Shown: positions 16,986 through 28,253, numbered from the stretch's first letter. The stretch: 64,000 bases of DNA from Synechococcus sp. PROS-U-1 (GCF_014279755.1 NZ_CP047951.1:992001-1056000), one strand, 5' to 3'. Notes: a model not told the origin generated them from the sequence alone. Program-made: numbers and translations.

Positions 16986-19900
16986 ATGGGGAAAACGCGG
17001 CGCTTTGTCTGGTTGGCAGCTGGCAGTTTCGTTCTGGTTGGTGCCGGAACGGCGGGCTTCATGGCCCTTGATCGTGTAGCGGAGCGCACCGTTGCACGCT
17101 TCCGTCCCGCCTTGGAGAACTCTCTTTCGGCGCCGCTTGGTCATGCACTGAAGATCGGTTCCTACGACGGACTCCGTCCTTGGGGGATCGCTTTAGGCCC
17201 AAGTCGGATCCTGCCGTCCGCCGAGGATCAGTCGGAACTCAGCCTGGCGGGGCTTGAAGTCAGCCTTGCCCCCTTGGCCAGTCTGCGGCGTTTTCAGCCG
17301 GTTCTGCAGATCACCTTGCACGAGGTGCGTGGCGAGTTGCAGGCCAACGAGGAGGGTCGCTACTGGACATTTGGTGCATCGAACGGCAAAGCCGACCTGC
17401 CGCGGCTTGGGTTGCAATACAAGTTGGCCGACCCAGCACGGCTTCGATTTGGCCCTCAGCGGCAGACCCTTGAACTCCGCAGCCAGGGCTCGGTTCTACT
17501 GGGAGAGGCCTTTTTCAGCACCGAATCCGAACTTCGCTGGGTTGAAGGGGAAGGGTCTGTCCGTTTGGACGGTCAAGGGCACTGGGATCGACCCGGTTTC
17601 AGGTTTCGAAGTCGGCTGGATCGGCTCAACCTTCAACCGTTGGGGGCGGTTTTTGCGCCCTCTCTGGATCTGGATGCCTCAGGGCGTCTGAAAGGCGATG
17701 TTCAGATCAGCTGGACCGGAGGCTCTTGGAACTGCAGGGGTGGACTCGGGCTCACCAATCTCAAGATTGCTTCAGTTCAGACCAAGCGCCTCAGCATCGG
17801 CTGCAAGGGTGAGCAACTGAAGCTGGAGCCCACAACGCTGCGTTTTGGATCGTTTGAGGCTCTGGCCTCTGGATCCGTTGCCTTGAACAAGCGCTTTGAC
17901 CTTCGCGCTGAAGTTCGCAGCACGGAAGGTCTCCCTGCGAGCAAGGATCGGGTGAAGCTTCGGATCCAGGGGCCCTGGGGGGAGCCCCAATGGAGCGTCG
18001 ATGGGCAGATCCAGCTGCCTGAAGCCATGGGCCTCAACACAGCCCTGATGCTGGATGGTCAATGGCGCACTCCCTGGCTGAAACCTCAGCAACGGGCTGT
18101 TCTGGTGGATCGGCTCCGGCTCAGAGCCCCAGGATTGCGTTTTGGTCTGACCGGAACGATTGGTTCGGATCTGGATCTGCGCAGTACGGAGCTGCAGATT
18201 GATCCCCGCTTCTGGTCTGCTCTGGCTTCGCTCCAGGCCGGATTGGGCCAAACCGCACCGATTCTCGGAGCAGTGGATGTCAGTGGTGATCTGGCTTCAC
18301 CCAATCTGACGCTGAAGCTTGGCCAGGCTGCGAACCCTCTGCTGGAGCGTTGGTCACTCCAGACCCGATGGTCCACAGATGATTCAGCTTTGGTGCTGGA
18401 TCGCTTCACCAGCCCAATGCTGCGGGCAGAGGCTCGCCTGCCTCTTCAAGTGGTGCAGGGGCGGATTCAATCCGGTGAGCTTCAGAGCGGCTTTGAACTC
18501 AAACCTCTGGAACTCAGCCGCTTCACCCCCTTGATCGGTACGCCACTGGATGGTCGCGTAGCGGCGCGGGGGCGGTTGAACGGACCGCTGTCGGCCCTTG
18601 AGCCGGACATCACCCTGATGCTGGACGAACCCCGCTTCGGTGCCTTGCAGGTTCCTGAACGTTGGCAAGGCAGCCTCAGCGGGGTACTCGGCCGTGGAGC
18701 TCGCCTGGAGATGGCGGCCAAGCAGCCCGCGGTGCGCGCCTCGATCGTGGCCGAGCTCGCCGCAGACGGTTGGCCCAAGGCCGTGCGTTTGGACCGTGGT
18801 GAGGGGCAGTTGCGCTTCGACGGTCTGGAGTCGAGGGGCGCGCAACGCCGCTACAGCTGGAGTGCTGCTGACCTCAACATTGATGGTCTTCGTTTCATCG
18901 TCCCACCGGGCAATCAGCCCAAAGCTGTTGCTGGTCAGCTGACGGGTTCAGGGAACCTCGCTTTGGCCCCTCTCGCGGTCAGTGGGTCTGCCTCCATCGC
19001 AGAGCCCTCCTTGGCGGGTGTCGCGATGGAGAGCCTCAATCTGGAGGGTGTTCTGGCGGATGGCCGTTTTCAAGCGGATGCAGCGTTGATGCCCAGGGAG
19101 GGCAGTCTTCGGCTGAAGGCCCGCGGAGATCTGGGTGGACGGATGCAAAGCGAGATCGAGGCTCAAGGTCTGGATGTGAACTGGCTGACGCTTCTGGCTC
19201 GGCAATTAAAAGGTCATGACCGTCCTTCCGGTCCGGCTTTTGGGCGTGCTGAAGATCTCGGAACCCTGTTCATCAACACCTTCGGCGGTTCCCTCGATGG
19301 CCAGTTGCAGGCCTTGGCGCAATCCCGACGTGCTCTTGAGGCTTATGCCCTGGCCCATCCCAGCAAGGGTCCACAGCTGGAGCGCTTGGAAGGACGGATC
19401 AATGTTTCCGGCACGATTGAGGGGCCCACTCCAAAGCGTCTCAAGGCCGATCTGATCGCCAAGGCGCATTTGTGGATTGAGGGGGATGACCAAGCCAAGG
19501 CGCTTCAGCTCGAACCGGTGGTCGCCACGCTTCGCGGCCCACTTTTCGGAGGATCCGGTGACCTCTCTCTGTTGCAGGTTCCGTTGTCCCTGCTGGCGTT
19601 GCTGGCACCTGTTCCTCCCCAGCTCCGCGGCAGCATTGGCATCCGAGGCCGTTACGACCTCACTGGAGAGGCTCCCCTGCTTGCCTCCGATCTGATCCTC
19701 GATTCCGCCAGCCTTGCGGGCCAGCCACTGCAGTTGGAGCAGCGATCGGTCGTCGTCGACCGTGAGTCAATCCGTCTGGATCTGGCTCTGAGGGGAGGGG
19801 AGAGCAAGGAAGCTCTCACTGTCTCCGGGGATGTTCCCTTTGATCCCGATGCCGATCTGAATCTGAAGCTGGAAAGCCATGGGGATGCCCTCGGCGTGTT

Positions 19901-21425
19901 GACGCTTCTCGCGGGGGATTCCCTGACGGTCAAGCAGGGGGGAACGGATCTCCGGCTTCTGCTGCGCGGTCCCCTGAAGCAACCCCAGGCCAATGGCTTC
20001 CTCGTGGTAACCAACGGTGATCTGAGCATCGGTGAGCAGGCGCTTCGCCGGATCAATGCCTCGATCCTGTTTGACTTCGATCGGGTCTTGGTGCAAAACC
20101 TTGAGGCCGAGGTGGGCCGTGGCGGCAAGCTGCGCGGTTCAGGAACGCTCGGTTTGTTCGCTCCCCAGCGCGATGCTGAGCCCCTCACCCTGCAGCTCAG
20201 TCAAGGTCAGATTCGTCAGCCGATTGTGAATTTCCAGGCCGACGGCGAATTACGGGTCGCTGGTGCCTTGGTGCAACCCGTCGTTTCCGGAGATCTCACT
20301 CTGTCCAGAGGCACACTTCGGCCGCAGTCCGGATTCTTCGGACGGGTGCGGCGGGGCGGAGTTCAAGGGTTGATTCCCACGGGCGTGGAGGGTCCCTCTG
20401 CTGCAGTGCAGCCCGGCGTCATGTCTGTGAATGCCTTGATTGAGGAGAAGTGGGATTTCAAGGAACCTCTGGTCCTGATGGGACCCAACACACCGATTCA
20501 GGGACCGGATCAAGTGCCAGGGTTCATGCCGAATCTGCCAGCGATCCGCTTTGACAATCTTCGCCTCGCTCTCGGTCCTGATCTCCGGGTGCTGATGCCC
20601 CCCTGGATCAGCTTCAAGGGGGGAGGATCGGTGGCATTGAACGGCCCACTGGATCCCTCTCTTGAGGCGCGAGGTTTGATCCGGCTGAATTCCGGCCGGC
20701 TCAGCCTGTTCTCTACCACCTTCCGCTTGGATCCTCGGGCAGCGAATGTTGCTGTGTTCACGCCCTCGCTGGGGCTCGTGCCCTACGTGGATATCGCGAT
20801 GAAGTCACGGGTGTCTGACAACGTCAGTGTTGGCAGCGCCAATCAGACCACCAGCTCCAATGTGTTTGCTTCGAATGGCAGTGGCAGCGCTTATGCCGAG
20901 GGGGGGCAGCTTCGCTTGGTCAAGGTCACGGTTCAAGCCACCGGCCCGGCCAATCGTCTGGTTGACAACAACAACCTTGTGTTGCGCAGCACACCTCCGA
21001 TGTCCAAGCAGCAGCTGTTGGGCTTGATCGGTGGAAATTCCCTGTCCGGTTTGGCCGGAAGCGGTGGTGCGGCTCTGGCCACGGTGGTGGGTCAGTCGCT
21101 GCTGTCTCCCGTGCTGGGCACCTTGACCGATGCCATGGGGCAACGGCTTCAAGTGGCGATTTTTCCGACCTACGTCACTCCCGATGTGAAGTCAGACAAG
21201 GAGCGCACGTCCGGCCGGGTCCCGCCGACATTCACACTGGTGACGGAGTTCGGTTTGGATTTGACCGACCGGTTCGACCTTTCCGTTCTGGCGGCCCCGA
21301 ACACCACCGATGTTCCGCCGCAAGCAACCGTCTCCTATCGGTTGACGCCGAACACCTCCGTGTCTGGTGCTGTGGATGCCAATGGCACCTGGCAGAGCCA
21401 GTTGCAGGTCTTCTTCCGGTTCTGA
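16986..21425 (+). CDS. tamB: TamB-like translocation/assembly protein (inter-membrane lipid or protein transport)
   Basis: One thousand four hundred and seventy-nine residues. It has one N-terminal membrane anchor (VWLAAGSFVLVGAGTAGFMA), a very long repetitive beta-rich body typical of AsmA/TamB bridge proteins, and a C-terminal DUF490/TamB domain (about 1130-1479, including TPPMSKQQLLGLIGGNSL and a terminal beta strand ending FFRF as for outer-membrane contact). Proteins of this type span the periplasm and are implicated in phospholipid transport or outer-membrane biogenesis. It is the first gene of a plus-strand run followed 3 bases later by the ROK kinase. Confidence 0.88.
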   Translation: MGKTRRFVWLAAGSFVLVGAGTAGFMALDRVAERTVARFRPALENSLSAPLGHALKIGSYDGLRPWGIALGPSRILPSAEDQSELSLAGLEVSLAPLASLRRFQPVLQITLHEVRGELQANEEGRYWTFGASNGKADLPRLGLQYKLADPARLRFGPQRQTLELRSQGSVLLGEAFFSTESELRWVEGEGSVRLDGQGHWDRPGFRFRSRLDRLNLQPLGAVFAPSLDLDASGRLKGDVQISWTGGSWNCRGGLGLTNLKIASVQTKRLSIGCKGEQLKLEPTTLRFGSFEALASGSVALNKRFDLRAEVRSTEGLPASKDRVKLRIQGPWGEPQWSVDGQIQLPEAMGLNTALMLDGQWRTPWLKPQQRAVLVDRLRLRAPGLRFGLTGTIGSDLDLRSTELQIDPRFWSALASLQAGLGQTAPILGAVDVSGDLASPNLTLKLGQAANPLLERWSLQTRWSTDDSALVLDRFTSPMLRAEARLPLQVVQGRIQSGELQSGFELKPLELSRFTPLIGTPLDGRVAARGRLNGPLSALEPDITLMLDEPRFGALQVPERWQGSLSGVLGRGARLEMAAKQPAVRASIVAELAADGWPKAVRLDRGEGQLRFDGLESRGAQRRYSWSAADLNIDGLRFIVPPGNQPKAVAGQLTGSGNLALAPLAVSGSASIAEPSLAGVAMESLNLEGVLADGRFQADAALMPREGSLRLKARGDLGGRMQSEIEAQGLDVNWLTLLARQLKGHDRPSGPAFGRAEDLGTLFINTFGGSLDGQLQALAQSRRALEAYALAHPSKGPQLERLEGRINVSGTIEGPTPKRLKADLIAKAHLWIEGDDQAKALQLEPVVATLRGPLFGGSGDLSLLQVPLSLLALLAPVPPQLRGSIGIRGRYDLTGEAPLLASDLILDSASLAGQPLQLEQRSVVVDRESIRLDLALRGGESKEALTVSGDVPFDPDADLNLKLESHGDALGVLTLLAGDSLTVKQGGTDLRLLLRGPLKQPQANGFLVVTNGDLSIGEQALRRINASILFDFDRVLVQNLEAEVGRGGKLRGSGTLGLFAPQRDAEPLTLQLSQGQIRQPIVNFQADGELRVAGALVQPVVSGDLTLSRGTLRPQSGFFGRVRRGGVQGLIPTGVEGPSAAVQPGVMSVNALIEEKWDFKEPLVLMGPNTPIQGPDQVPGFMPNLPAIRFDNLRLALGPDLRVLMPPWISFKGGGSVALNGPLDPSLEARGLIRLNSGRLSLFSTTFRLDPRAANVAVFTPSLGLVPYVDIAMKSRVSDNVSVGSANQTTSSNVFASNGSGSAYAEGGQLRLVKVTVQATGPANRLVDNNNLVLRSTPPMSKQQLLGLIGGNSLSGLAGSGGAALATVVGQSLLSPVLGTLTDAMGQRLQVAIFPTYVTPDVKSDKERTSGRVPPTFTLVTEFGLDLTDRFDLSVLAAPNTTDVPPQATVSYRLTPNTSVSGAVDANGTWQSQLQVFFRF

Positions 21426-21428
21426 ACC

Positions 21429-22337
21429 ATGCCTGGTGCGCAGGTGATCGGGGTGGACCTCGGGGGTACGGCGATCAAGCTGGCTCGGATCCGTGCCGAT
21501 GGCACGGTGCTAGCGGAGGCGCAATGGCCCACACCGCAGCCCGCCGTTCCTGGTGCCGTGACCATGGCCCTTTGTGAGGCCATTGCAAAGATCGATCCGG
21601 AGTATCAGGCCGAGGCGGTTGGCATCGGGCTTCCCGGTCCGATGGATGCTTCGGCCCGAGTGGCGCGGGTCTGCATCAACCTGCCCGGCTGGGAGGACGT
21701 GCCTTTAGCGGACTGGTTGGAATCACGGCTCAATCGCCGGGTCACCCTTGCCAATGACGGCAACTGTGCCGTGGTGGGTGAGGCCTGGCTCGGTGCTGCC
21801 CAGGGAGTTGAGGATGTGGTGATGCTCACCCTCGGCACTGGTGTTGGTGGGGGGGTGCTCCTGCGTGGGGAGTTGTTCACGGGCCACAACGGTGCGGCCG
21901 CGGAACCGGGGCTGATTGGGGTTCAGCCCGACGGTCCGGCCTGCAACAGCGGCAACCGTGGCTCTCTGGAGCAGTTCGCGAGCATCACGGGCCTTCGGCG
22001 GCTCTGCGATCGCGATCCCCGCGAGCTCAGTGCAGAGGCCGATGCCGGTGATCCGGTCGCCGTGGAGGTTTGGAGACGTTATGGCGAGCGTCTGGGCTGC
22101 GGGGTTGCGTCTTTGGTGTACGTGTTCACGCCGCAGTTGGTCTTGTTGGGTGGTGGCCTCGCTGGTGCCGCCCGTCACTTTCTGCCGTCGTTGCGTCGCG
22201 AGGTGGAGTCACGGGTGCAGGCTGTGTCTAGGGAGGGGTTGCGGATCGAAGCCGCCTGCCTGGGCAATGGTGCTGGACGCCTGGGGGCTGCTCGGCTCGC
22301 CCTGCTGCGGCTGAACGGGATGATGGCTCCAGATTGA
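21429..22337 (+). CDS. ROK family sugar kinase / transcription-factor-like protein
   Basis: Three hundred and two residues. It has the ROK fold: phosphate-binding [14 protein letters not shown] at the N-terminus, [10 protein letters not shown] near residue 113, [13 protein letters not shown] near residue 137 and a later VLLGGG segment. No N-terminal DNA-binding domain, so a kinase such as glucokinase is likelier than a repressor. A second, non-ROK glucokinase lies at 29273-30307. Confidence 0.88.
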   Translation: MPGAQVIGVDLGGTAIKLARIRADGTVLAEAQWPTPQPAVPGAVTMALCEAIAKIDPEYQAEAVGIGLPGPMDASARVARVCINLPGWEDVPLADWLESRLNRRVTLANDGNCAVVGEAWLGAAQGVEDVVMLTLGTGVGGGVLLRGELFTGHNGAAAEPGLIGVQPDGPACNSGNRGSLEQFASITGLRRLCDRDPRELSAEADAGDPVAVEVWRRYGERLGCGVASLVYVFTPQLVLLGGGLAGAARHFLPSLRREVESRVQAVSREGLRIEAACLGNGAGRLGAARLALLRLNGMMAPD

Positions 22338-22345
22338 TTGCGTTG

Positions 22346-23653
22346 ATGTCCAGCGTTCCAGAGCCTTCCGCCGCGCTGTTGCAGCGTGCTGCGGCTGTCC
22401 GCCGTGCTGCTGTTGATCTGGGGCAGACCGATGACGGGCAACGCGCCTTGGCGCTCCAGGCGATGGCGGACGCTCTGACCGACCGCGCAGCAATCATCCT
22501 TGGTGCCAATCGTCAGGATCTCGAACGGTCGGCAACCGAGGGGTTGGCACCGGCCCTGATGGCCCGGCTGAAGCTGGATGAAACCAAGTTGGCTGCAGCG
22601 ATTGATGGCGTCCGCAAGGTGGCCAGCCTCAGCGACCCGCTGGGCTGCCGCCAGTTGCACCGGGAGCTTGATCATGGCTTGGTGCTGGAACGGATCTCCG
22701 TGCCGCTTGGCGTGGTGGGTGTGATCTTTGAGGCCAGACCGGATGCCGTGATGCAGATCGCCTCCCTGGCGATCCGTTCGGGCAACGGCGCCCTGTTGAA
22801 AGGGGGCAGTGAGGCCCGCTGCACCAATGAGGCTGTAATGGAAGCGCTGCAGGCAGGCCTGGCGGCAAGTCCGGTGTCCGCCGATGCCCTAGCGCTGCTT
22901 ACCACGCGTCAAGAAAGCCTGGCCTTGTTGCGTCTGGACGGCCTCGTGGATCTGATCATCCCCAGGGGGAGTAACGAGCTGGTGCGCTTCATCCAGGACA
23001 ACACCCGCATTCCGGTGCTGGGCCATGCCGATGGGGTGTGCCATCTCTATGTGGATGCTGCGGCCGATGTCGACCAAGCCGTTCGGGTGGCAGTGGACAG
23101 CAAAAGTCAGTATCCCGCCGCCTGCAACGCCATCGAGACCTTGCTGGTGCACCGCTCCATTGCCAAGCCTTTTCTGGCAGCAGCGCTGCCGGCCTTCGCG
23201 GCTGCCGGGGTTCAGCTGCGGGGCGATGCCGAGAGCGTGGCCCTCGGCGTGGCTGAAACGGCCACGGAGGAGGACTGGCGCACGGAGTATCTGGATCTGA
23301 TCCTGGCGGTGAAGCTGGTGGAAGATCTGGAGGAAGCCACCGATCACATCCGTTCCTATGGGTCGCGTCATACCGAAGTGATCCTGACCGAGGATGCCCA
23401 GGCTGCTGACCGCTTCCTGGCAGCGGTGGATAGCGCCGGGGTCTATCACAACTGCTCCAGCCGGTTCGCCGATGGGTTCCGCTACGGATTCGGCGCTGAG
23501 GTGGGTATCAGCACCCAGACCCTGCCGCCCCGAGGACCGGTCGGTCTTGAGGGGCTGGTGACCTATCGCTATCGGTTGCGTGGTGAGGGTCACATCGCTG
23601 CCGACTACGCCAACGGCAGCCGTGTCTTCACCCACATCGACAGGCCCCTCTGA
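22346..23653 (+). CDS. proA: Gamma-glutamyl phosphate reductase
   Basis: Proline synthesis: reduces glutamyl-5-phosphate to the semialdehyde with NADPH. About 435 residues from ATG 22346. It shows the aldehyde-dehydrogenase-like fold with [14 protein letters not shown] near residue 125, the catalytic-cysteine segment [12 protein letters not shown] near residue 255 and [14 protein letters not shown] at the end. A TTG at 22334 would overlap the ROK stop, but the ATG is preferred. Confidence 0.96.
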   Translation: MSSVPEPSAALLQRAAAVRRAAVDLGQTDDGQRALALQAMADALTDRAAIILGANRQDLERSATEGLAPALMARLKLDETKLAAAIDGVRKVASLSDPLGCRQLHRELDHGLVLERISVPLGVVGVIFEARPDAVMQIASLAIRSGNGALLKGGSEARCTNEAVMEALQAGLAASPVSADALALLTTRQESLALLRLDGLVDLIIPRGSNELVRFIQDNTRIPVLGHADGVCHLYVDAAADVDQAVRVAVDSKSQYPAACNAIETLLVHRSIAKPFLAAALPAFAAAGVQLRGDAESVALGVAETATEEDWRTEYLDLILAVKLVEDLEEATDHIRSYGSRHTEVILTEDAQAADRFLAAVDSAGVYHNCSSRFADGFRYGFGAEVGISTQTLPPRGPVGLEGLVTYRYRLRGEGHIAADYANGSRVFTHIDRPL

Positions 23654-24024
23654 TGGATTGCATCGGTGTGCGGGAGCTCCGCTTGTGGGCCCATGTCGGG
23701 GTGTTGGAGCACGAACGTCGGGATGGCCAGTGGTTCAGCCTTGATTTCAGTGTTCAGCTCGATCTGACGGCTGCTGCCGGGGCTGACGACCTAAGCCGGA
23801 GTCTTGATTACAGCGTGGCGATTCAGGCCCTGCAGGGTCTGTCCCAGCAGATTCGTTGCCTCACGATCGAGCACTTCAGCGAGCAGATGCTGGATCGGTT
23901 GGAAACCCTGTACGGGGCCATGCCGATGTGGTTGCGATTGACCAAATGTGCTGCACCGGTTCCTGGATTCAACGGTCGGGTGTTCGTGGAGCGCTCGCGC
24001 CATGGCGGCACATCAGCCCTGTGA
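23653..24024 (+). CDS. folB: Dihydroneopterin aldolase
   Basis: Folate synthesis: converts dihydroneopterin to 6-hydroxymethyl-dihydropterin. At 123 residues it has the family length. Landmarks are GVLEHERRDGQWFSLDF, LDYSVAIQAL and IEHFSEQMLDRL. The ATG overlaps the proA TGA by one base (TGATG). The following gene overlaps its stop. Confidence 0.92.
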   Translation: MDCIGVRELRLWAHVGVLEHERRDGQWFSLDFSVQLDLTAAAGADDLSRSLDYSVAIQALQGLSQQIRCLTIEHFSEQMLDRLETLYGAMPMWLRLTKCAAPVPGFNGRVFVERSRHGGTSAL

Positions 24025-24608
24025 ACATCCCTCTGGTGTTGGTGCATGGTCTCTGGGACACGCCCCATCTGTTTCATCGGCTGATCCAGGGGCTGGACCA
24101 GCCGAATCGCCCTCTGCTGGCGCCGCATCTTCCCCATGGGCTGGGCTGGGTGCCCTTGCGGCAGTTGGCCTCTCGCCTTGATCAGCACATTCAGCAGCGC
24201 TTTGGTTCTGACACCAGGGTCGACCTTTTGGGTTTCTCGATGGGGGGCGTGATTGGCAGGATCTGGCTGCAGGAGCTTGGGGGGGCGCAACGCACCCGAC
24301 GCTTCTTCAGCGTGGGCAGTCCACAGCAGGGCACCCTTGCCGCCCAGCTGATTCCCCGCCCGCTACTGGCCGGTGCTGCAGACATGAAAGTCGGCAGTCG
24401 CCTCCTGCGACAGCTGAATCGCCCAACCGATGCCCTGGATGGGGTCGAGTGCTGCAGTTTCTTCTGCCGCTGGGATCTGATGGTCTGCCCTGGCTGGAGA
24501 GCTGTTCTGCCGGTGGGTCGGCATGAGGAAATCCCTGTCTGGACCCATCAGCAGCTGATCAGTCACCCCGCAGCAATTCAACGGCTCAGCAGCAGCTTGC
24601 GCGCCTGA
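24021..24608 (+). CDS. Alpha/beta-hydrolase lipase/esterase-like protein
   Basis: About 195 residues from GTG 24021, which overlaps the folB stop by 4 bases. The N-terminal oxyanion segment IPLVLVHGLWDTPH and the nucleophile elbow LLGFSMGGVIGR mark a triacylglycerol-lipase-like hydrolase; a DLMVCPG segment may hold the catalytic Asp. Substrate unknown. Longer in-frame starts lie within folB and are not used. Confidence 0.82.
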   Translation: MNIPLVLVHGLWDTPHLFHRLIQGLDQPNRPLLAPHLPHGLGWVPLRQLASRLDQHIQQRFGSDTRVDLLGFSMGGVIGRIWLQELGGAQRTRRFFSVGSPQQGTLAAQLIPRPLLAGAADMKVGSRLLRQLNRPTDALDGVECCSFFCRWDLMVCPGWRAVLPVGRHEEIPVWTHQQLISHPAAIQRLSSSLRA

Positions 24609-24610
24609 GG

Positions 24611-26716
24611 TCAGGCCGCGGCCACCAGGCCGGAATGGCGAATCAGCGCTTCGGTGCTGGCTGGGCGGCCGCGGAAGGCTTTGAACACGTCTGCAGGGGA
24701 GCGACTCCCGCCGAGGCTGAGCACGGTGTCGCGGAAGCGGGCTCCGGTTTCGCGAACCCGATCCTCCTGATCCAGACCTACCTCCTCGAAGGCGGAGAAG
24801 GCATCTGCACTCAGCACCTCAGCCCACTTGTAGGAGTAGTACCCGGCGGAGTAGCCGCCCGCAAAGATATGGCCGAAGGAACAGAGGAATTGATCCTCCG
24901 GGATCGGAGCCATCACTGTGGTGGTCGCTGCGATCTCACGGCGCAGCGCGTCGGGCGTAATGCCGAGCTCCGGAGTCCACTTGCTGTGGAGGCGAAGGTC
25001 ACTGAGGGCGAAGTGAACCTGCCGCAGGGTGGCCAGTCCCGCATTGAAGGTGCGACTGCTGCGTAGCTTGTTGAATTCAGCCTCAGGCAGAGGTTCACCG
25101 GTCTGCCAGTGGCGCGCCATGCCCATCAATGTGGCGTGATCGAGGCACCAGTTCTCCATGAACTGGCTGGGGAGTTCAACGGCATCCCATTCCACGTTGC
25201 TGATGCCGGCGGCTTCCGGTTCTTCGACGGTGGTGAGCATGTGCTGGAGCCCATGGCCGAATTCATGGAAGAGGGTCTCCACCTCCTCGAAGCTCATCAG
25301 GCTGGGGGTGTCTCCGACAGGTGGAGTCTGGTTGCAGATCAGATAGGCCACCGGCAGCACCACCGATCCATCCGGTTGCTTGTTCAAGCCCAGGCATTCA
25401 TCCATCCAGGCCCCACCGCGTTTGCTGGCCGGCCGGCTGTAGGGATCCAGGTAGAAGCCAGCCAGAGGTGTGCCATCCGAGCGCTTCACACGGAAGAAGC
25501 GAACGTCGTCGTTCCAGATCGGTGCCTCGCCATCTGCGGCGACGATCTCCACGTCAAAGAGACGTGAGCAAAGGCTGAACAGTCCATCGAGAACCTGCGG
25601 CAGCGGGAACCAGGGGCGCAGCGCTTCTTGGTCCAGGTCGAACCGAGATTGGCGCAATTTTTCCGACCAGTAGGCGATGTCCCAGGGAGCCAGGTCATCT
25701 GCTTCAGGGGCCTTGTGCTCCTGGGCGATGGCTTGGAGGTCCTGCAGCTCCTGTTCTGCTGCTGGATAAGCCGCAGCACGGAGTTCTTCCAGAAGTGCTT
25801 CGACGGCCGGCACGTCGTCGGCCATTTTGGCGCTCAGACTGAGGTCAGCCCAATGGGCATACCCCAGGCGAGAGGCTTGTTCGCGCCTCAGGGTCAGGAT
25901 CTCTTCGATCAGTGCGCGGTTGTCGAGATCTCCTTCACTGGCCCGCCCCACATGGGCGCGATAAGCCTTTTCCCTCAGGGAGCGGTTGGTGGCATGGGTG
26001 AGGAACGGCAGATAGCGGGGCATGTCCAAGCCCAGCAGCCAGGGGCCACCTTCAGCGGAAGCATCAGCATCCCCTGCCTCGCGGGCCGCTGCGGCCAGCG
26101 CTTCCAGAGCCCGTTGCGGGAGGCCTTCCACCTCGTTGGGTTCGGTGAGTTTCAGAGTCCACTGCTGTGTGGCATCGAGCACGTGGTTGCCGAACTGGGT
26201 GGACAGTGAGGCCAGACGTTCACTGGTGCGGTTGAAGGCCGCTTTCTCATCGCCACTGAGGCCCACCCCGCGCTGCTGCATCGACAGCAATTCTGATTTC
26301 AGAATCCGCTGTTGGGTGGCGTTGAGGGGCTCGGCCGGGTCGTTTTGAAGTGATTCCAAGGCTCGATGAAGAACCTGGCTTTGGCCGAGGCGGTTGCTGA
26401 GGCGCACAACATCGGGTTGCTGGGCGGCATGGGCATCACGCAGTTCGGGGGAATTGCAGACGCCATTGAGGTGAGACACAACACCCCAGCTCCAGCGCAG
26501 CCGTTCACCAATGGCCTGAAGTGGCTGCATGACCGCGTCCCAGGAGAGTCGGGACGGGCCCGCTAAGGCTGATTCCAGAGATTTCTCAAGCTCACTGAAG
26601 GCTCCATCAAGTTGTTCGAGAAGGACAGGGATGTCCTGGCTGACCAGCTCGGGGGAAATGGACCGAAATTCGGGCAGGCCTTCGCCGCGAAGGAGAGGAG
26701 AAGCAGATGTGGTCAT
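24611..26716 (-). CDS. prlC: Oligopeptidase A-like M3 metallopeptidase
   Basis: Seven hundred and one residues, the usual size of oligopeptidase A/thimet oligopeptidase. The zinc motif is in LFHEFGHGLQHML near residue 485 (HExxH form HEFGH), with a downstream Glu in the ISNVEWDAVELPSQFMENW segment. It degrades short cytoplasmic peptides. It is two bases downstream of ndhD on the same strand and convergent with the lipase gene. Confidence 0.93.
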   Translation of the reverse strand: MTTSASPLLRGEGLPEFRSISPELVSQDIPVLLEQLDGAFSELEKSLESALAGPSRLSWDAVMQPLQAIGERLRWSWGVVSHLNGVCNSPELRDAHAAQQPDVVRLSNRLGQSQVLHRALESLQNDPAEPLNATQQRILKSELLSMQQRGVGLSGDEKAAFNRTSERLASLSTQFGNHVLDATQQWTLKLTEPNEVEGLPQRALEALAAAAREAGDADASAEGGPWLLGLDMPRYLPFLTHATNRSLREKAYRAHVGRASEGDLDNRALIEEILTLRREQASRLGYAHWADLSLSAKMADDVPAVEALLEELRAAAYPAAEQELQDLQAIAQEHKAPEADDLAPWDIAYWSEKLRQSRFDLDQEALRPWFPLPQVLDGLFSLCSRLFDVEIVAADGEAPIWNDDVRFFRVKRSDGTPLAGFYLDPYSRPASKRGGAWMDECLGLNKQPDGSVVLPVAYLICNQTPPVGDTPSLMSFEEVETLFHEFGHGLQHMLTTVEEPEAAGISNVEWDAVELPSQFMENWCLDHATLMGMARHWQTGEPLPEAEFNKLRSSRTFNAGLATLRQVHFALSDLRLHSKWTPELGITPDALRREIAATTTVMAPIPEDQFLCSFGHIFAGGYSAGYYSYKWAEVLSADAFSAFEEVGLDQEDRVRETGARFRDTVLSLGGSRSPADVFKAFRGRPASTEALIRHSGLVAAA

Positions 26717-26717
26717 G

Positions 26718-28253
26718 TCAGCTGGCGATGAACTGCAGGGCTAGGGCGTTGGTGGAGGCTTCGTAGAGATCCATGGCGACGCGCGGCCAGATTCCGATCA
26801 CCAGGGTTGGTACCAGGAGGCTCAGGCCAATGATCAGTTCCCTTGGCCGCATGTCATTCACGCTGGCCAGTGCAGGAATCCTGGGACCAAAGAACACTCT
26901 GCGGCACATGGAGAGCAAGTAGATCGGCGTGAGCACAAGCCCGATGGCGGCCAGCAGGACGGTGATTGATCGGAACAGTGATGTGAAGGCTTCCTGGCTG
27001 GTGATGCCGAGGAACACAGTGATTTCACTGATGAAGCCGCTCATGCCCGGCAGCGCCAGGGATGCCAGGGAGCTGGCAAGGAAGAAGGCGAAGGTGATCG
27101 GCAAGGCTTTGGCCAACCCACCCATGTTGGGGATCGAAAGGGTTTTTGTTCGCTCGTAGAACACCCCTGTCACGAAGAACATCGCGGCTGCAATCAGGCC
27201 ATGGCTGACCATCTGAAGCATCGCTCCGCTGATCCCCAGTGCATCCACGGCACCGATCCCCACTAGAACAAATCCCATGTGACTGACGGAACTGCAGGCG
27301 ATCCTGCGTTTCACGTTGTCCTGGGCGAAGGCGTTGAGGGCGCCATAGACGATATTCACGATCCCAAGGATCACTAGTGCAGGCGCCAGGGTGTAGTGCG
27401 CTTCCGGCAGCATCTGGACGTTGAAACGGAGCAGCGCATAGCCGCCCATTTTCAGGAGAACGCCGGCCAATAGCATCGACACCGGCGCATTCGCTTCTCC
27501 ATGGGCATCAGGCAGCCAAGTGTGGAGAGGGAACATCGGCAATTTCACGCCAAAGCCGATCAGGAAGCCGAGGTAACACAGGAGACCGAAGCTGCCGCCG
27601 GGGGAGCGAGCGGCCAGTTCCGTGAGGTTGAACGTGAAGGTATCGCCGGAAAGAGCCAGCGCCAAACCACTGATCAGGATCAGCAGGGAGGCCAGCGCTG
27701 TGTAAAGGATGAATTTGGTCGCGGCGTATTGGCGGTTTTGTCCGCCCCAAATGGCGATGAGCAGGTAGACGGGAACGAGCTCTAGCTCCCAGGCGAGGAA
27801 GAAGAGCAGGAAGTCTTGGGACAGAAAGACCAGGCCTTGGGCCGAGGCCTGAACCAGCATCAGGGCGAAGTACAGCCGTGGCTTGCGTTGAACTGACCAG
27901 CTGGCAGCCACAGACAGCAAAGTCACCAGCCCGCTGAGCACGACGAGAGGCGCGGAGAGACCATCCACCCCGAGGGACCACTCCAGGCCGAGGGCCGGAA
28001 GCCAGCTCACACGTTCCACCAGCTGGAGACCTTCAGCGCTGGGGTCGAAGCGGGTGGCAAACACCCCCATCATCAGCAGCAGATCGACCAGCAGGACGAT
28101 GAGCGTGATCGTTCTGGGCGCGGGGGATGGCTTGTCCTCGCTGACTGGGACCAGGGGAAGCACGAGAGCTGCCGCCGCCGGCAGCAACACAATCAGAGAT
28201 AACCAGGGGAACGGTGTGCTCGAGACAGCAAGCTCTGCTAACCCAGCGTCCAT
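26718..28253 (-). CDS. ndhD: NAD(P)H-quinone oxidoreductase chain 4 (NdhD)
   Basis: Proton-pumping membrane subunit of thylakoid NDH-1, used in respiration and cyclic electron flow. The 511 residues contain about 14 membrane helices. The conserved [16 protein letters not shown] segment carries the buried Glu, and [18 protein letters not shown] the lysine/histidine network. The GMSGFISE segment also matches. It resembles the NdhD1/D2 respiratory type more than the CO2-uptake forms; that sub-typing is tentative. Confidence 0.94.
   Translation of the reverse strand: MDAGLAELAVSSTPFPWLSLIVLLPAAAALVLPLVPVSEDKPSPAPRTITLIVLLVDLLLMMGVFATRFDPSAEGLQLVERVSWLPALGLEWSLGVDGLSAPLVVLSGLVTLLSVAASWSVQRKPRLYFALMLVQASAQGLVFLSQDFLLFFLAWELELVPVYLLIAIWGGQNRQYAATKFILYTALASLLILISGLALALSGDTFTFNLTELAARSPGGSFGLLCYLGFLIGFGVKLPMFPLHTWLPDAHGEANAPVSMLLAGVLLKMGGYALLRFNVQMLPEAHYTLAPALVILGIVNIVYGALNAFAQDNVKRRIACSSVSHMGFVLVGIGAVDALGISGAMLQMVSHGLIAAAMFFVTGVFYERTKTLSIPNMGGLAKALPITFAFFLASSLASLALPGMSGFISEITVFLGITSQEAFTSLFRSITVLLAAIGLVLTPIYLLSMCRRVFFGPRIPALASVNDMRPRELIIGLSLLVPTLVIGIWPRVAMDLYEASTNALALQFIAS

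Noticed and set aside
22334-22345. TTG start for proA
   Set aside because: The ATG 12 bases later starts the natural protein. The TTG would overlap the ROK stop without a ribosome site.
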